Origin: G039954875 sp047528275
GTDB lineage: Bacteria; Bacteroidota; Bacteroidia; Flavobacteriales; Blattabacteriaceae
DNA: 64,000 nucleotides
Assembly: GCA_047528275.1 (NCBI GenBank)
Contig: CP180023.1
Location: 62,001-126,000 of the forward strand
Direction: 5' to 3'
Made by a program: the position numbers and the translations under genes
The notes under the pieces: generated by a model
What the model was told of the DNA's origin: nothing
Database searches by the model: none
What the model saw: the letters and a program-made list of their open reading frames with translations, nothing else
In this document: piece by piece, positions 9,563-18,652 of the stretch
How the letters are laid out: every line of letters starts with the position of its first letter
Numbering within the stretch: the first letter of the stretch is position 1

Positions 9563-10497
9563 ATGAAACACTCTAGCCTGACAGGATTTTTAGTTTTCTT
9601 TTGGTATGGAGTACATTTTCCTATAAAAAAATCTCTTTGTCTCGATTTGGTATGGCTCCACTAGAAGGATTTATAGTTATTACAGACTTTACTCAGGATT
9701 TTTATTCGGCGATGAATCTGCCTAAGTTGAAGGAGAAGTATTCTTTTTTATTTGCTCCAGATATGCTAAATCCGATTTGGAGGATCAAAAAGATTGATCC
9801 TTTCGAATTGGAACTTTTTTTTATAAAATACAAACAATATTCTCTTGTAATAAATTCTTAAAAAAAGTTACCTCTATTATTTTAAATAATAAATTTCTTA
9901 TAAGGAATGTTTTCATTTCCAGTAACATATAATTATATATTAAAGGTATATTAAATTTATCACGTGTTTTATATAAAAAAATATCTTTTCATCGATTTGA
10001 ACAATTTCCTAAGTTCCAGTCATAAGGCTTACGAGAGTATCCCTGAATCCATCCAGCGCAATATGGATCGGTCTCAATTGTTACCCAACATATCTTGGGC
10101 TATAAATCAGAAGAAAGTCCCATACGATGAACAGGATCGTACTTTTTTGAATGCACTTATTCATCAAGAAAAAATTTTATTACTCACCGATACCCTGCTA
10201 ATCAAAGATTCTGGTTCAGATAAAATTGATTATACCTATCAAAAGATTGACTGGTTCCGATCAAATGGGCCTGAATTATGGAAGCACTGGTTCGAAAATA
10301 GATTATTATTCAGTAAATATAACAAATTATACAACCGTTTTATTACACCTGGACCTTTCTCAAAATTTTATACCGAGATAGATCGTAATCCACTCGGAAG
10401 GATAGGTATATGAATAGGATGGCAAATCATAAGGGTCATACGGGGAAAACCATCCCGATTAAATATTGAAAGATATCTTGAAAGAAACCAATTATAA
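9563..10497 (+). pseudogene. gldB: Broken gliding-motility lipoprotein GldB
   Basis: The gene can be followed from an ATG at 9563 with a hydrophobic leader, through an N-terminal part in another frame (NLPKLKEKYSFLFAPDM; 9601-9861), to a long C-terminal part from 9964. That part contains FLNALIHQEKILLLTDTLL and PGPFSKFYTEIDRNPLGRIG, typical of GldB. At 10411-10413 an in-frame TGA stands where the family has Trp (GI-W-xGWQI); the frame then stays open (IGWQIIRVIR) to TAA at 10495-10497. At least two frameshifts plus this stop make it a pseudogene. It keeps its usual place between nadE and gldC. Confidence 0.82.
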
Positions 10498-10523
10498 AAA
10501 AATATTTACATAATCCTAAAAAA

Positions 10524-10868
10524 ATGATCAAAAAAAAGACCCACATTCAGATCCACGTAAAATTAGATGAAAATCATGTACCCGAGGAGATTTATTGGAG
10601 TGCAGAAGATGGCGGTATCTCGGATAAATCCTGCAAAGCACTTATGCTCTCTGTATGGGACAATACCAAAGAAGAGACCGCTCGTATGGACCTATGGACT
10701 AAAGAAATGCCAGTAGAGGATATGAAAAAGTTTTTTCACCAGATCCTTATCTCCATGGGGGATACCTATCATCGAGCTACCTCAGACGAATCCACTGCTA
10801 GAGAAATACGTAATTTCGGCCAGCGATTTGCAGAGAAAACTGAGCTGATCAAAAGTAAGATGTTATAA
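10524..10868 (+). CDS. gldC: Gliding motility protein GldC
   Basis: A 114-residue cytosolic protein with the GldC pattern VPEEIYWSAEDGGI, MLSVWDN and MDLWTKEMPVEDMKKFF, ending in a region typical of the family. GldC is a small accessory of the gliding/type IX secretion machinery whose biochemical role is not established. It lies 26 bases after the end of gldB in the usual order. The reading frame is intact although gldB is clearly broken, so either it has another function or it has not yet decayed. Confidence 0.88.
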   Translation: MIKKKTHIQIHVKLDENHVPEEIYWSAEDGGISDKSCKALMLSVWDNTKEETARMDLWTKEMPVEDMKKFFHQILISMGDTYHRATSDESTAREIRNFGQRFAEKTELIKSKML

Positions 10869-10909
10869 GATTTTTAAACTTATCGACTACATATTTGATC
10901 CGTGACCTT

Positions 10910-12195
10910 ATGAAAGGTGAAAAGGTTTTTACCCCTTTTTTCTTTCTTTTTATCTCTACCTGGTCTCATTAGAAAATGTGGGCTTTGCACGAATGCCTTT
11001 CCTAAATCTGGTAACATCATATCGATATACTCTAATCCAAATTGAAAGAACAATCAACACATCAAGACATCCTACAAGCTATAGGAAACTTTTTATAGAA
11101 TCTGGTGCTCTCTTTAATCTATCAGCACAATACCACATCTAGTACCAATTACACCGTAAAATGTAAACAACCAGATTATTATACCATCACATCATCTGTC
11201 GTCCTATTTGACGTTCTCAAAAACCTCAGGACATTAAGTTAGAAAAAATAAAACATACCAAAGATCAACAAACACCCGATAAGACAAAACTAATGCTCGC
11301 ATTGGCCATCATCGAAGCATTTGTCAATACCCCCCCCTACAGCAAAAACAGCTTACGCATTTCACAAGAACAACTCAACATCAGCAAACAATTAGTCGAT
11401 CAAGTGAAAAAAAATACAGACTTGGAGCCACTGCAGAAGCACAATGGGATTTGGAGGAAAAAAATCTAGCCTATGCTCAAAAAACAGTCTCTCGATAAAC
11501 AAGATCAAGTTAGTCTTATTACTACAATTGAACGACATCAAAGACTTCGACATTTCAAAAAAAAACTTTGCTAGGGAAGTAGTGAACATCATCCTCACAA
11601 ATCCAAAAGAACTTACCAGAAAATCCTTCCCAAAAAGGCCTGAACTTGAAAATTACCAAATTCACATGGAAAAGCAGTAAAAAGAAAGTAGAGATCACAT
11701 GAGGAAACTATTGGAACCAGATCTCGTTCCAAGATGGATTTGATTTAATCGAGCCTTATCTATCTAGAAAAAACTATTAGATCTATATATGGGACAATCA
11801 TACCAATCGATTCCAAATTAATTTAAACTTTATCATTTTCAATCAACTGTCTAAAAATACAATCATAGAAAAGGACAAAATCGTACAAGAAACAGTTCTT
11901 TATAAAATTGAAAAAAAACAAAAACTCAATTGAGACAAACCATCTACGAAGCCTATACAGCAACTCAAGGCGCATACACCACTTATAAAGTAACCCCAAA
12001 AACAGAAGCATCTGCCAAAATCTCCTTTCAATATGCCAAAAAACGCTACAAAGAAGGAGTAGCAAGCGCCTATAACTATAAAAATATCAAAAATCAATGA
12101 ACGTAAACCTAATACAAAGCCATACGGACCAAATACAAATACATACTCAAGACCAAGATCTTAAAATTTCATACTGAAAACCTCATGAATCCATA
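10910..12195 (+). pseudogene. Broken TolC-family outer-membrane efflux protein
   Basis: From an ATG near 10910 the translated fragments follow the order of Bacteroidota TolC-like proteins. They include SLRISQEQLNISKQLVDQVK, LNDIKDFDISKKN, then TIYEAYTATQGAYTTY, SFQYAKKRYKEGVASAYNY and TKYKYILKTKILKF at the very end. These are the coiled-coil hairpins of an outer-membrane efflux channel. Stops and frame changes occur throughout. It ends just before tsaB, a common arrangement in the phylum. The partner pump genes are not nearby. Confidence 0.8.
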
Positions 12196-12199
12196 AAAA

Positions 12200-12862
12200 A
12201 TGGCTCTGATCCTCCATTTAGAAACCGCTACTAAAAATTGCTCGGTAAGCATCGCCCGAGACGGAAACCGATTAGCCCTAGTAGAAGAACGAGAAGACGA
12301 CTACACCCATGCCGAGAAATTACATCGATTCATCCAATACGCTTTAGAAGGAGCAGCTATAGATCTAGCAAACCTAGATGCTATCTGTGTGAGTAAAGGA
12401 CCAGGATCCTATACAGGCTTAAGGATAGGTACCTCAGCTGCCAAAGGTTTTTGTTACAGTCTAGGCATCCCATTGCTATCCATCGACACATTAACCGTGA
12501 TGACCCAAGCAGTATCCACAGAGACGGGTATTTTGATCCCTATGATCGATGCCCAGCATAAAGAAGTTTACACAACAACCTTTGACCATTATAGAAAAAT
12601 GTTAAGTCCAATCATTGCAAAAATACTGGACGAACACTCCTTTAAAGAATACTCAGAACAAAAGATTTATCTCTTCGGAAACGGAGCAATAAAAGCTCGA
12701 GACATTTTGAAAATAGATTTCGAATACCTCCCTAATATCTATCCTTCATCCAACTACATGGTAAACCTTGCTGAAGATTTATTTCATCAAAAAGCCTTTG
12801 AAAACACTGCCTATTTTGAGCCATTTTATTTGAAAGACGTCTCATCTATTAGGACTAATTAA
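12200..12862 (+). CDS. tsaB: tRNA t6A37 complex subunit TsaB
   Basis: A 220-residue ASKHA-fold protein with the N-terminal LHLETATKNCSVSIARDG and the conserved CVSKGPGSYTGLRIGTSAAKG block near residues 65-85. TsaB is the dimerisation partner of TsaD in the complex that puts threonylcarbamoyl on A37 of ANN-decoding tRNAs. Length is normal and no lesion is seen. An intact essential gene standing between two decayed regions marks the boundary between selected and unselected DNA. Confidence 0.92.
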   Translation: MALILHLETATKNCSVSIARDGNRLALVEEREDDYTHAEKLHRFIQYALEGAAIDLANLDAICVSKGPGSYTGLRIGTSAAKGFCYSLGIPLLSIDTLTVMTQAVSTETGILIPMIDAQHKEVYTTTFDHYRKMLSPIIAKILDEHSFKEYSEQKIYLFGNGAIKARDILKIDFEYLPNIYPSSNYMVNLAEDLFHQKAFENTAYFEPFYLKDVSSIRTN

Positions 12863-13089
12863 TCCATTAGATTTGTATAAAAAAAATAAATTATAATAAA
12901 AAAATATGATCTTAAAAAAGATACCTATAAATGGATTTTATTATTCCAAAATCTCCACTCATTTTTATAAAAATCCTTCTATTCAATGATAAACAGTGCT
13001 ACACATATCTTATTTTTATTACAGATCAATATATGATATAATTAATTATATAAAAAAAATTAACAATAAATAAATTTATTTGATCATTT
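12863..13089. other. AT-rich spacer
   Basis: Extremely AT-rich DNA with runs of A and T after tsaB. No gene or structured RNA recognised. Confidence 0.5.
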
Positions 13090-13870
13090 GAATAGAAACC
13101 ACATAAAAATCAATCATAATATAAGAAGGTTTTTACTAGTAAGCACCTTATTACCACCTATTCACTGCCCAAGTAGGACATGGAGGTATACATGTAGGAA
13201 ATAGTTTGATATTTATCAAAAACAATACATTCGTTTATCCTAAAGAAGGTCTTCATGTAAAAAAGAATGGGAAATAGAATGTTGGGACAATATCAAGTTG
13301 GACAGCCTATACAAAAATGATGAGAAATACGGTGCTAAAAACATATAATTCAACTTAATAGACGAACAAAATCACAGAAAACTAATCATACAACAAGATC
13401 AAAAATCCGAAGAGCAGGTCACTTTCGATTGGAGGAGCTACTATGCTCCAAAATCCGTGTTAGTCCTTCCAATTTCAATACGAAACTTACAAACTAGAAA
13501 ATCACCTGCTTAGAGAGATAGGCGAACCCTATAGAAGTTAATCTATAGAAGATTCCAACTACAACAACGATTTTACTTTCTTCCATTAGGATAAAAGACA
13601 AGATGATGAACATGTGCAGTGGTAGTCTACGGCACAAATGGTATGGTCAAAAAATCCTATAGGACCTGATTATATGATATATATTTCGACATTATAATCA
13701 AAAATAGAGGTTTTTTTCTATCTGTTAATCCGGATTCTTGACCTATAAACATACCCCTTCTAAGGCGAAAGATCAAAATAGAGACAGGAAAGACAGAATA
13801 CAATACTGAATATTGGAGGTTCTTGTTCGATCATTTACTTCTGTATAAGGTAAAGAAGGAGGGGGAAATC
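13090..13870 (+). pseudogene. Broken unidentified exported protein
   Basis: In one frame the DNA reads a possible signal-peptide end followed by VGHGGIHVGNSLIFIKNNTF and VYPKEGLHVKKNGKWE. Other frames continue with FNLIDEQNHRKLIIQQDQ and VTFDWRSYYAPKSV. The pieces look like real protein, with a hydrophobic leader and alternating beta-type sequence, but stops and frameshifts are dense. I do not recognise the family. Confidence 0.4.
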
Positions 13871-14150
13871 AGTTCTTAGGTCATTAGGCCAATACAAACT
13901 ACTTCAAACCTATACCTTCCTAAGGTGAAAATTTTAATGTATTTAAAGGTAAAAATATTATAAGATCCTATACACCATAATGAATACATTAAAATATTCT
14001 ACATGTATTATAATGAAAAATATAGATGGATTTACTGAATATTTACATACATTTAACCCACACCCTTTGAAAGCACCTTACATTAAGAAAAAATATTAGG
14101 TTTATAAAAATAATTTTTAGTAATCGATGACAAGATAAAAAACCTTTAAA

Positions 14151-15072
14151 ATGGTAAAAGAAAATCCTATTCCTACTTCAACGGTATATGGTATTAGTGC
14201 ACTTAAAGAAAAGATAGGCCTTAAGTTGACTGAAAATGGAATACGTACGTATCTCTTTTCCCATGAGGAAAAACAACTTACAAAAGAGGGTGCATTTTCA
14301 TAAAGTGAGAAGATAAAATTTTCATAATTTACTCATATAAAAAAATCCATCAAGATTGTCTAAAAAATATTTAATGACAACATCGAAACCTTGCAAAACG
14401 GAGCAAAAGGAAGCTCACCGCTGTTGCATAGCAATCTACTCTCTACAGCAATAGAAAATTGTCCCGTATCCATGTATCGCGTAGTGCTGGTATGAGGTTA
14501 TAATAAGAAGAAGCGATTGAAAAGGAATATACGCATAGCCCACTATTAGGACGACAAAGCCCTACTATATCAAAGACCACAAAACAGGAAAAGTAAAAGA
14601 ATTGAAAAAATATGGAAGTTTACAACTCGAGTTTCTTGAAGAAAGAAAAGACCAAAGGTAGATATACTATATCTTACAGTTATCCCTCAAAATTTACATT
14701 CGAATTTCAACTCCCGATCAAGAACAGCAATTAGAAGGTCTATCGACAGGATCGGCAACAAATCTTAATAGGATGTAGACATCTAGCTGGATAAAAACTG
14801 ATGAGATCAATCGTACACTTTGCCAATATAAAGAGCAAGACACCCCGATTGATGATCTCTAACAAGATGATTCAAAATTATGTTGACAAAAATACCTCTA
14901 CTAGGCAAATCTATAAGCGATATATCCCTATAGATATAACTGGTATACGATTATTATATAGAATAACCATGGCATTGTTATCTCTTTATAAATTGGTAAT
15001 AATATCATATTCAAGTTATTGGTATCTTCACAAAATCCAACCGTCATCTATAGATTTAGACAGAGAGCAATA
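14151..15072 (+). pseudogene. Decayed coding region of unknown family
   Basis: From an ATG at 14151 a frame reads ENPIPTSTVYGISALKEKIG and LTENGIRTYLFSHEEKQL before a stop. Later pieces include ETLQNGAKGSSPLLHSNLL and KEYTHSPLLGRQSPT in other frames. It is protein-like but not assigned. The 90-residue open stretch at 14801-15073 lies inside this debris and has no independent support as a gene. Confidence 0.35.
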
Positions 15073-15386
15073 AACCCAACCGATAAAAAAAAACATCAAC
15101 ATTAATAGATCAATATACCGTGGTGTTGACTCATATCTTCATTGGATATGAGTACAGCTGTTTTCTATCTCTATCAACGTTGCAATCAATAAGTTCAAAA
15201 AATCTAATGCGATGAGAAACCCCAAAAAGGAATGTAGTAAAATTATTATGGGCTTTTTTATCATAAATAACCTTTATAATAGATATCTAACGAATGCTTA
15301 ACCAGATATCGAAAAGATTTAATAATCACAATGATAGGTATTTACATTCTTTAATAACTCATCTCATAACAAAAGACGAATGACAT
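15073..15386. other. Spacer before the AraC-type regulator gene
   Basis: About 310 bases with no recognisable gene, RNA or repeat. Confidence 0.5.
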
Positions 15387-16280
15387 TTAATTCAATGTGC
15401 CCAGATATTTCTTGGGGGTAATGCCATACTTTTTCTTAAAAGCTTTGATGAAATGGCTGGGATTCTCATAACCTAAGAGATAAGCGACTTCCTGGACTTG
15501 CATTCGTTGCTCTTCGAGCTTTTCTCTAGCAATATTCAACTTATAATCGAGCAAATAACCGTAAATGGTAGTGCTAAAAATTTTTTTAAATCCTTCTTTC
15601 AATTGATGATCATTCAGACCTACCTGAGTTGTTAAAGTTTTCAAAGACGGAGGGTCTGCTACGTTTTTAATCAACAAATCTTTAGCTTTTTTGATTTTAT
15701 GAATATTGACTTCATTGGATAAAAAAGGGCAATGATTTTCGCTATTTTGTCCATTATAAAAATAAAGTGCGAATAGTTCGCAAACTTTTGCGTTATAATA
15801 TAATTTTTTCAATGAGTCATTTAATACGTAGTGCTCCATCTGACTCAATACCATACTGATCGCAGGTGATATCTCCTTTTCGGCGTAAAACTTCTTGGTG
15901 ACGTTTTCAGCATTCAAAAATGGGATATGATCAGCATTTTCTAAGAACAATACATGCAAAGTCTTCACTGATATCAATACGATAACAACCCTAGACTCTC
16001 GGCTGATATTTAAATTCATGGGAAGTTCCATCATTGGATTATACAACAAAAAGGAAAATCCATCACGGATAGGTAACTGATAATGACCCTGATTGAAGTG
16101 AAGAGAAACCATCCCTTTGGTACAAAAATAAAATTGTATAAATTCCTTACCAATATGTTTTGCGATAGTATCAGTTTGATTAGTCTCGTTATCGATCAAC
16201 GCAAAATATGTCTCGGACTGTGTCTTAATTTCTTTGATATTACTTTTATAAGTATTTTTTTCAATGCTCTTCATCATCAA
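15387..16280 (-). CDS. AraC-family transcriptional regulator next to the heme operon
   Basis: A 297-residue regulator. The first two thirds form a divergent effector-binding domain. The last 100 residues are an AraC/XylS double helix-turn-helix ending in VAYLLGYENPSHFIKAFKKKYGITPKKY, the family signature. It is transcribed away from hemA, and the same pairing is common in Bacteroidota, so control of heme synthesis is a reasonable inference but not proven. The start could be at 16280 or 3 bases later (MMKSIEK). No disruption is seen. Confidence 0.85.
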   Translation of the reverse strand: MMMKSIEKNTYKSNIKEIKTQSETYFALIDNETNQTDTIAKHIGKEFIQFYFCTKGMVSLHFNQGHYQLPIRDGFSFLLYNPMMELPMNLNISRESRVVIVLISVKTLHVLFLENADHIPFLNAENVTKKFYAEKEISPAISMVLSQMEHYVLNDSLKKLYYNAKVCELFALYFYNGQNSENHCPFLSNEVNIHKIKKAKDLLIKNVADPPSLKTLTTQVGLNDHQLKEGFKKIFSTTIYGYLLDYKLNIAREKLEEQRMQVQEVAYLLGYENPSHFIKAFKKKYGITPKKYLGTLN

Positions 16281-16346
16281 AATCCATTCAGTGAATGATA
16301 AAATTTATCATTATTCCTCTATATTATAAAAGTCATTGAGAATAAA

Positions 16347-16354
16347 CAAAGATA
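16347..16354 (-). promoter_or_regulatory. Candidate -7 box of the AraC-type regulator gene
   Basis: The minus strand reads TATCTTTG, an optimal Bacteroidota -7 element, 67-74 bases before the gene start. No clear -33 TTTG is visible. Confidence 0.45.
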
Positions 16355-16443
16355 GTAATTTAGATAGATTCTAAAATAGAATTTTTAATTTTTAGCGTTA
16401 TTTTTTTTACAGACAAACCTATTTTTACATACGGTGGCAATAT

Positions 16444-16451
16444 TAAATTTG
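16444..16451 (+). promoter_or_regulatory. Candidate -7 box of the hem operon
   Basis: TAAATTTG fits TAnnTTTG and lies 41 bases before the hemA ATG at 16493. The divergent interval 16281-16492 is the natural place for an operator of the AraC-type regulator, but I see no convincing direct repeat in it. Confidence 0.4.
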
Positions 16452-16492
16452 CTCTGTTTTAAGCAAACACTTTTTACAAAAAATTGATCACG

Positions 16493-17710
16493 ATGAAGAA
16501 CTTTTATCTTGTCAGTCTTGATTACAAAGCAGCAAACGCTTCCACCCGTGGTCAATATAGCCTTACAACAGATAAAGTAGAAGATATAAAAGCCTATGCT
16601 CAAGACAAAAGGATCGATCATTTTTTTGCATTATCCACATGCAACCGTACGGAGTTTTATGCCTTTGCTTCGAGTGCCGAAAAGATCATCACACTGTTTT
16701 ATCAATGTACTCAAGGAAATGTCGAAGAACTCAGACGGATCGTCAGGATAAAAAAAGAACAGGCTGCCGTAGAGTTTTTGTTTCGCGTAGGTACAGGGCT
16801 TGAAAGCCAAATATTGGGGGATTTTGAAATCATTGGGCAGATCAAAAAATGGTTCTCACTTTTCAAAAAATTAGGGACAACTAATGCATTCTTAGAACGG
16901 CTAATCAACTCGGTAGCACAAGCTAGCAAACGCATCAAATCCGAAACCCGTTTGAGCAGTGGAGTCACATCAGTCTCTTATGCTGCTGTGCGTTATATTT
17001 TGGGAGAAATAATCACTACATCAAAAAGGAAAATTCTCCTCTTCGGTACAGGTAAAATCGGACGCAACACTTGCGAAAACCTCGTCAAACATACCAAAAA
17101 TTCAGATATCACTCTGATCAATCGTACTAAAGAAAAAGCCCAACATCTGGCATCAAAATATCATGTCAAGAATCAAACTAATCTTCAAAAAGCTTTAGAC
17201 GATACCGACATCCTCATCGTGGCTACGTCCGCTGATAAACCCATCATTATACCAGCTATGTTATCCGATAGGAAAAAAGAACTTTTGATCATCGATCTAT
17301 CTATCCCAGAAAATGTAGAACGATCCATAGGCGAATCCCCACACATCTGCCTACTCAATGTAGATGAACTCAGCAAGCGAGTCGACGATACATTGGAGCA
17401 ACGAAAAAAAGAGCTTCCCAAAGCCGAGTTGATCATCCAAGAGGTCAAAGGAGAGTTCTCAGAATGGGCCCATACACGTCAATACGCCCCAACTATACAA
17501 GCCTTCAAGGAAAGACTCGTACGGATTTATGAATACGAAAAAGCACAATATCAACAAAAAAATCCAGAGAGACAAGAAGAAGAATCCCCTATAGTCTCAA
17601 AGATGATCCAAAAGATCACCAATCACTTTGCTCAATATCTTTCCACCCACAGCAAGGAAGCAAACAAAGGTGTGGAACTTATCGGAAAAATATTTCACTT
17701 AAACGCATAA
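16493..17710 (+). CDS. hemA: Glutamyl-tRNA reductase
   Basis: First enzyme of the C5 heme pathway, reducing glutamyl-tRNA to glutamate-1-semialdehyde with NADPH. I chose the ATG at 16493 (MKNFYLVSLDYKAA) over the in-frame TTG at 16484. This gives 405 residues and puts the catalytic cysteine of STCNRTE at position 50, as in known HemA proteins. A Rossmann segment KILLFGTGKIGRNTCENL follows near residue 175, and a C-terminal dimerisation domain ends the protein. It opens an operon with hemC 9 bases downstream. Intact. Confidence 0.95.
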   Translation: MKNFYLVSLDYKAANASTRGQYSLTTDKVEDIKAYAQDKRIDHFFALSTCNRTEFYAFASSAEKIITLFYQCTQGNVEELRRIVRIKKEQAAVEFLFRVGTGLESQILGDFEIIGQIKKWFSLFKKLGTTNAFLERLINSVAQASKRIKSETRLSSGVTSVSYAAVRYILGEIITTSKRKILLFGTGKIGRNTCENLVKHTKNSDITLINRTKEKAQHLASKYHVKNQTNLQKALDDTDILIVATSADKPIIIPAMLSDRKKELLIIDLSIPENVERSIGESPHICLLNVDELSKRVDDTLEQRKKELPKAELIIQEVKGEFSEWAHTRQYAPTIQAFKERLVRIYEYEKAQYQQKNPERQEEESPIVSKMIQKITNHFAQYLSTHSKEANKGVELIGKIFHLNA

Positions 17711-17719
17711 ATCTACCTA

Positions 17720-18619
17720 GTGAATCGATCCATCCATATCGGGACACGATACAGCCCACTAGCACTTTGGCAAGCTCAAAAGATACAAGAACAGATTATT
17801 ACATTAGGGTATTCTTCTGATTTGGTACTTATATCATCCGAAGGAGACCAGATTAGCCATACTCCTTTACACAAAATAAATACAATAGGGATTTTCACTC
17901 GAGCACTGATCCGGGCAATGCTTTCAGGAGTAGTAGACATCGCTGTACATTCATTAAAAGACCTACCAACTACCCTACCTGATGAAGTCATCCTGACTGG
18001 CTGTTTAGAACGTGGAAATGCGGCAGATGTATTAGTATACAAAGGTTCAGATGCTTTTTTACACGACCCTATGATCCCAGCAACGATCGCTACTGGAAGC
18101 CTTCGACGTCAGGCCTTCTGGAAAAATCACTATCCACACCATAATATCACCGTTTTGCGTGGCAATATAGGAACCCGGTTGCAAAAATTGAGTCAAGATA
18201 ACTGGGATGGGGCTATTTTTGCACAAGCAGGTCTAGAACGCCTAGGATTACTAGATAAATTAGCCTCTCACAATTTGAAATATTTGACCTTAGATTGGAT
18301 GATCCCTGCTCCTGCACAGGGCATAATTGCGGTGACCGCTTTGAAAAAAGACAAAGAAGTCCTCGAATTATGTCATGCATGGGAGCATCAACAAACTCGA
18401 CACGTTATGACGATAGAACGAGAATTTCTAAACCAACTCGAAGGTGGATGTACAGCTCCTATAGGGGCCCATGCCTTATTCAAAAAGGGCAAAGTCCATT
18501 TCACCGGGGTGTTGCTCAGTCCTGACGGAACATCTAAAATAGAAAAGCACGAAGTAACTGCTCATTTCGATCAATTGGGTACACGCTGTGCTCAAAAAAT
18601 TTTAGAACAAGGAGAGTAA
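17720..18619 (+). CDS. hemC: Porphobilinogen deaminase (hydroxymethylbilane synthase)
   Basis: A 299-residue enzyme that polymerises four porphobilinogens into hydroxymethylbilane. The start is GTG at 17720, immediately giving NRSIHIGTRYSPLALWQAQ. Conserved features include VDIAVHSLKDLPT near residue 72, GSLRRQ near 126 and the cofactor-attachment loop LEGGCTAPIGAH, with Cys244 carrying dipyrromethane. It follows hemA closely and is followed after 33 bases by trkH rather than another hem gene. Intact. Confidence 0.95.
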   Translation: MNRSIHIGTRYSPLALWQAQKIQEQIITLGYSSDLVLISSEGDQISHTPLHKINTIGIFTRALIRAMLSGVVDIAVHSLKDLPTTLPDEVILTGCLERGNAADVLVYKGSDAFLHDPMIPATIATGSLRRQAFWKNHYPHHNITVLRGNIGTRLQKLSQDNWDGAIFAQAGLERLGLLDKLASHNLKYLTLDWMIPAPAQGIIAVTALKKDKEVLELCHAWEHQQTRHVMTIEREFLNQLEGGCTAPIGAHALFKKGKVHFTGVLLSPDGTSKIEKHEVTAHFDQLGTRCAQKILEQGE

Positions 18620-18652
18620 AAGATCCTGAAAAAATTCAGAACAAGTAATGAA

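Noticed and set aside
9563..10497. Genetic code with TGA as Trp
   Set aside because: Intact genes such as trkA end at TGA exactly where the next gene starts, and conserved Trp codons in intact genes are TGG. The GldB TGA is one lesion among several.
11823..12097. Two overlapping Phe/Leu/Cys-rich minus-strand open frames
   Set aside because: They are antisense to the C-terminal part of the TolC remnant, which explains the sequence better.
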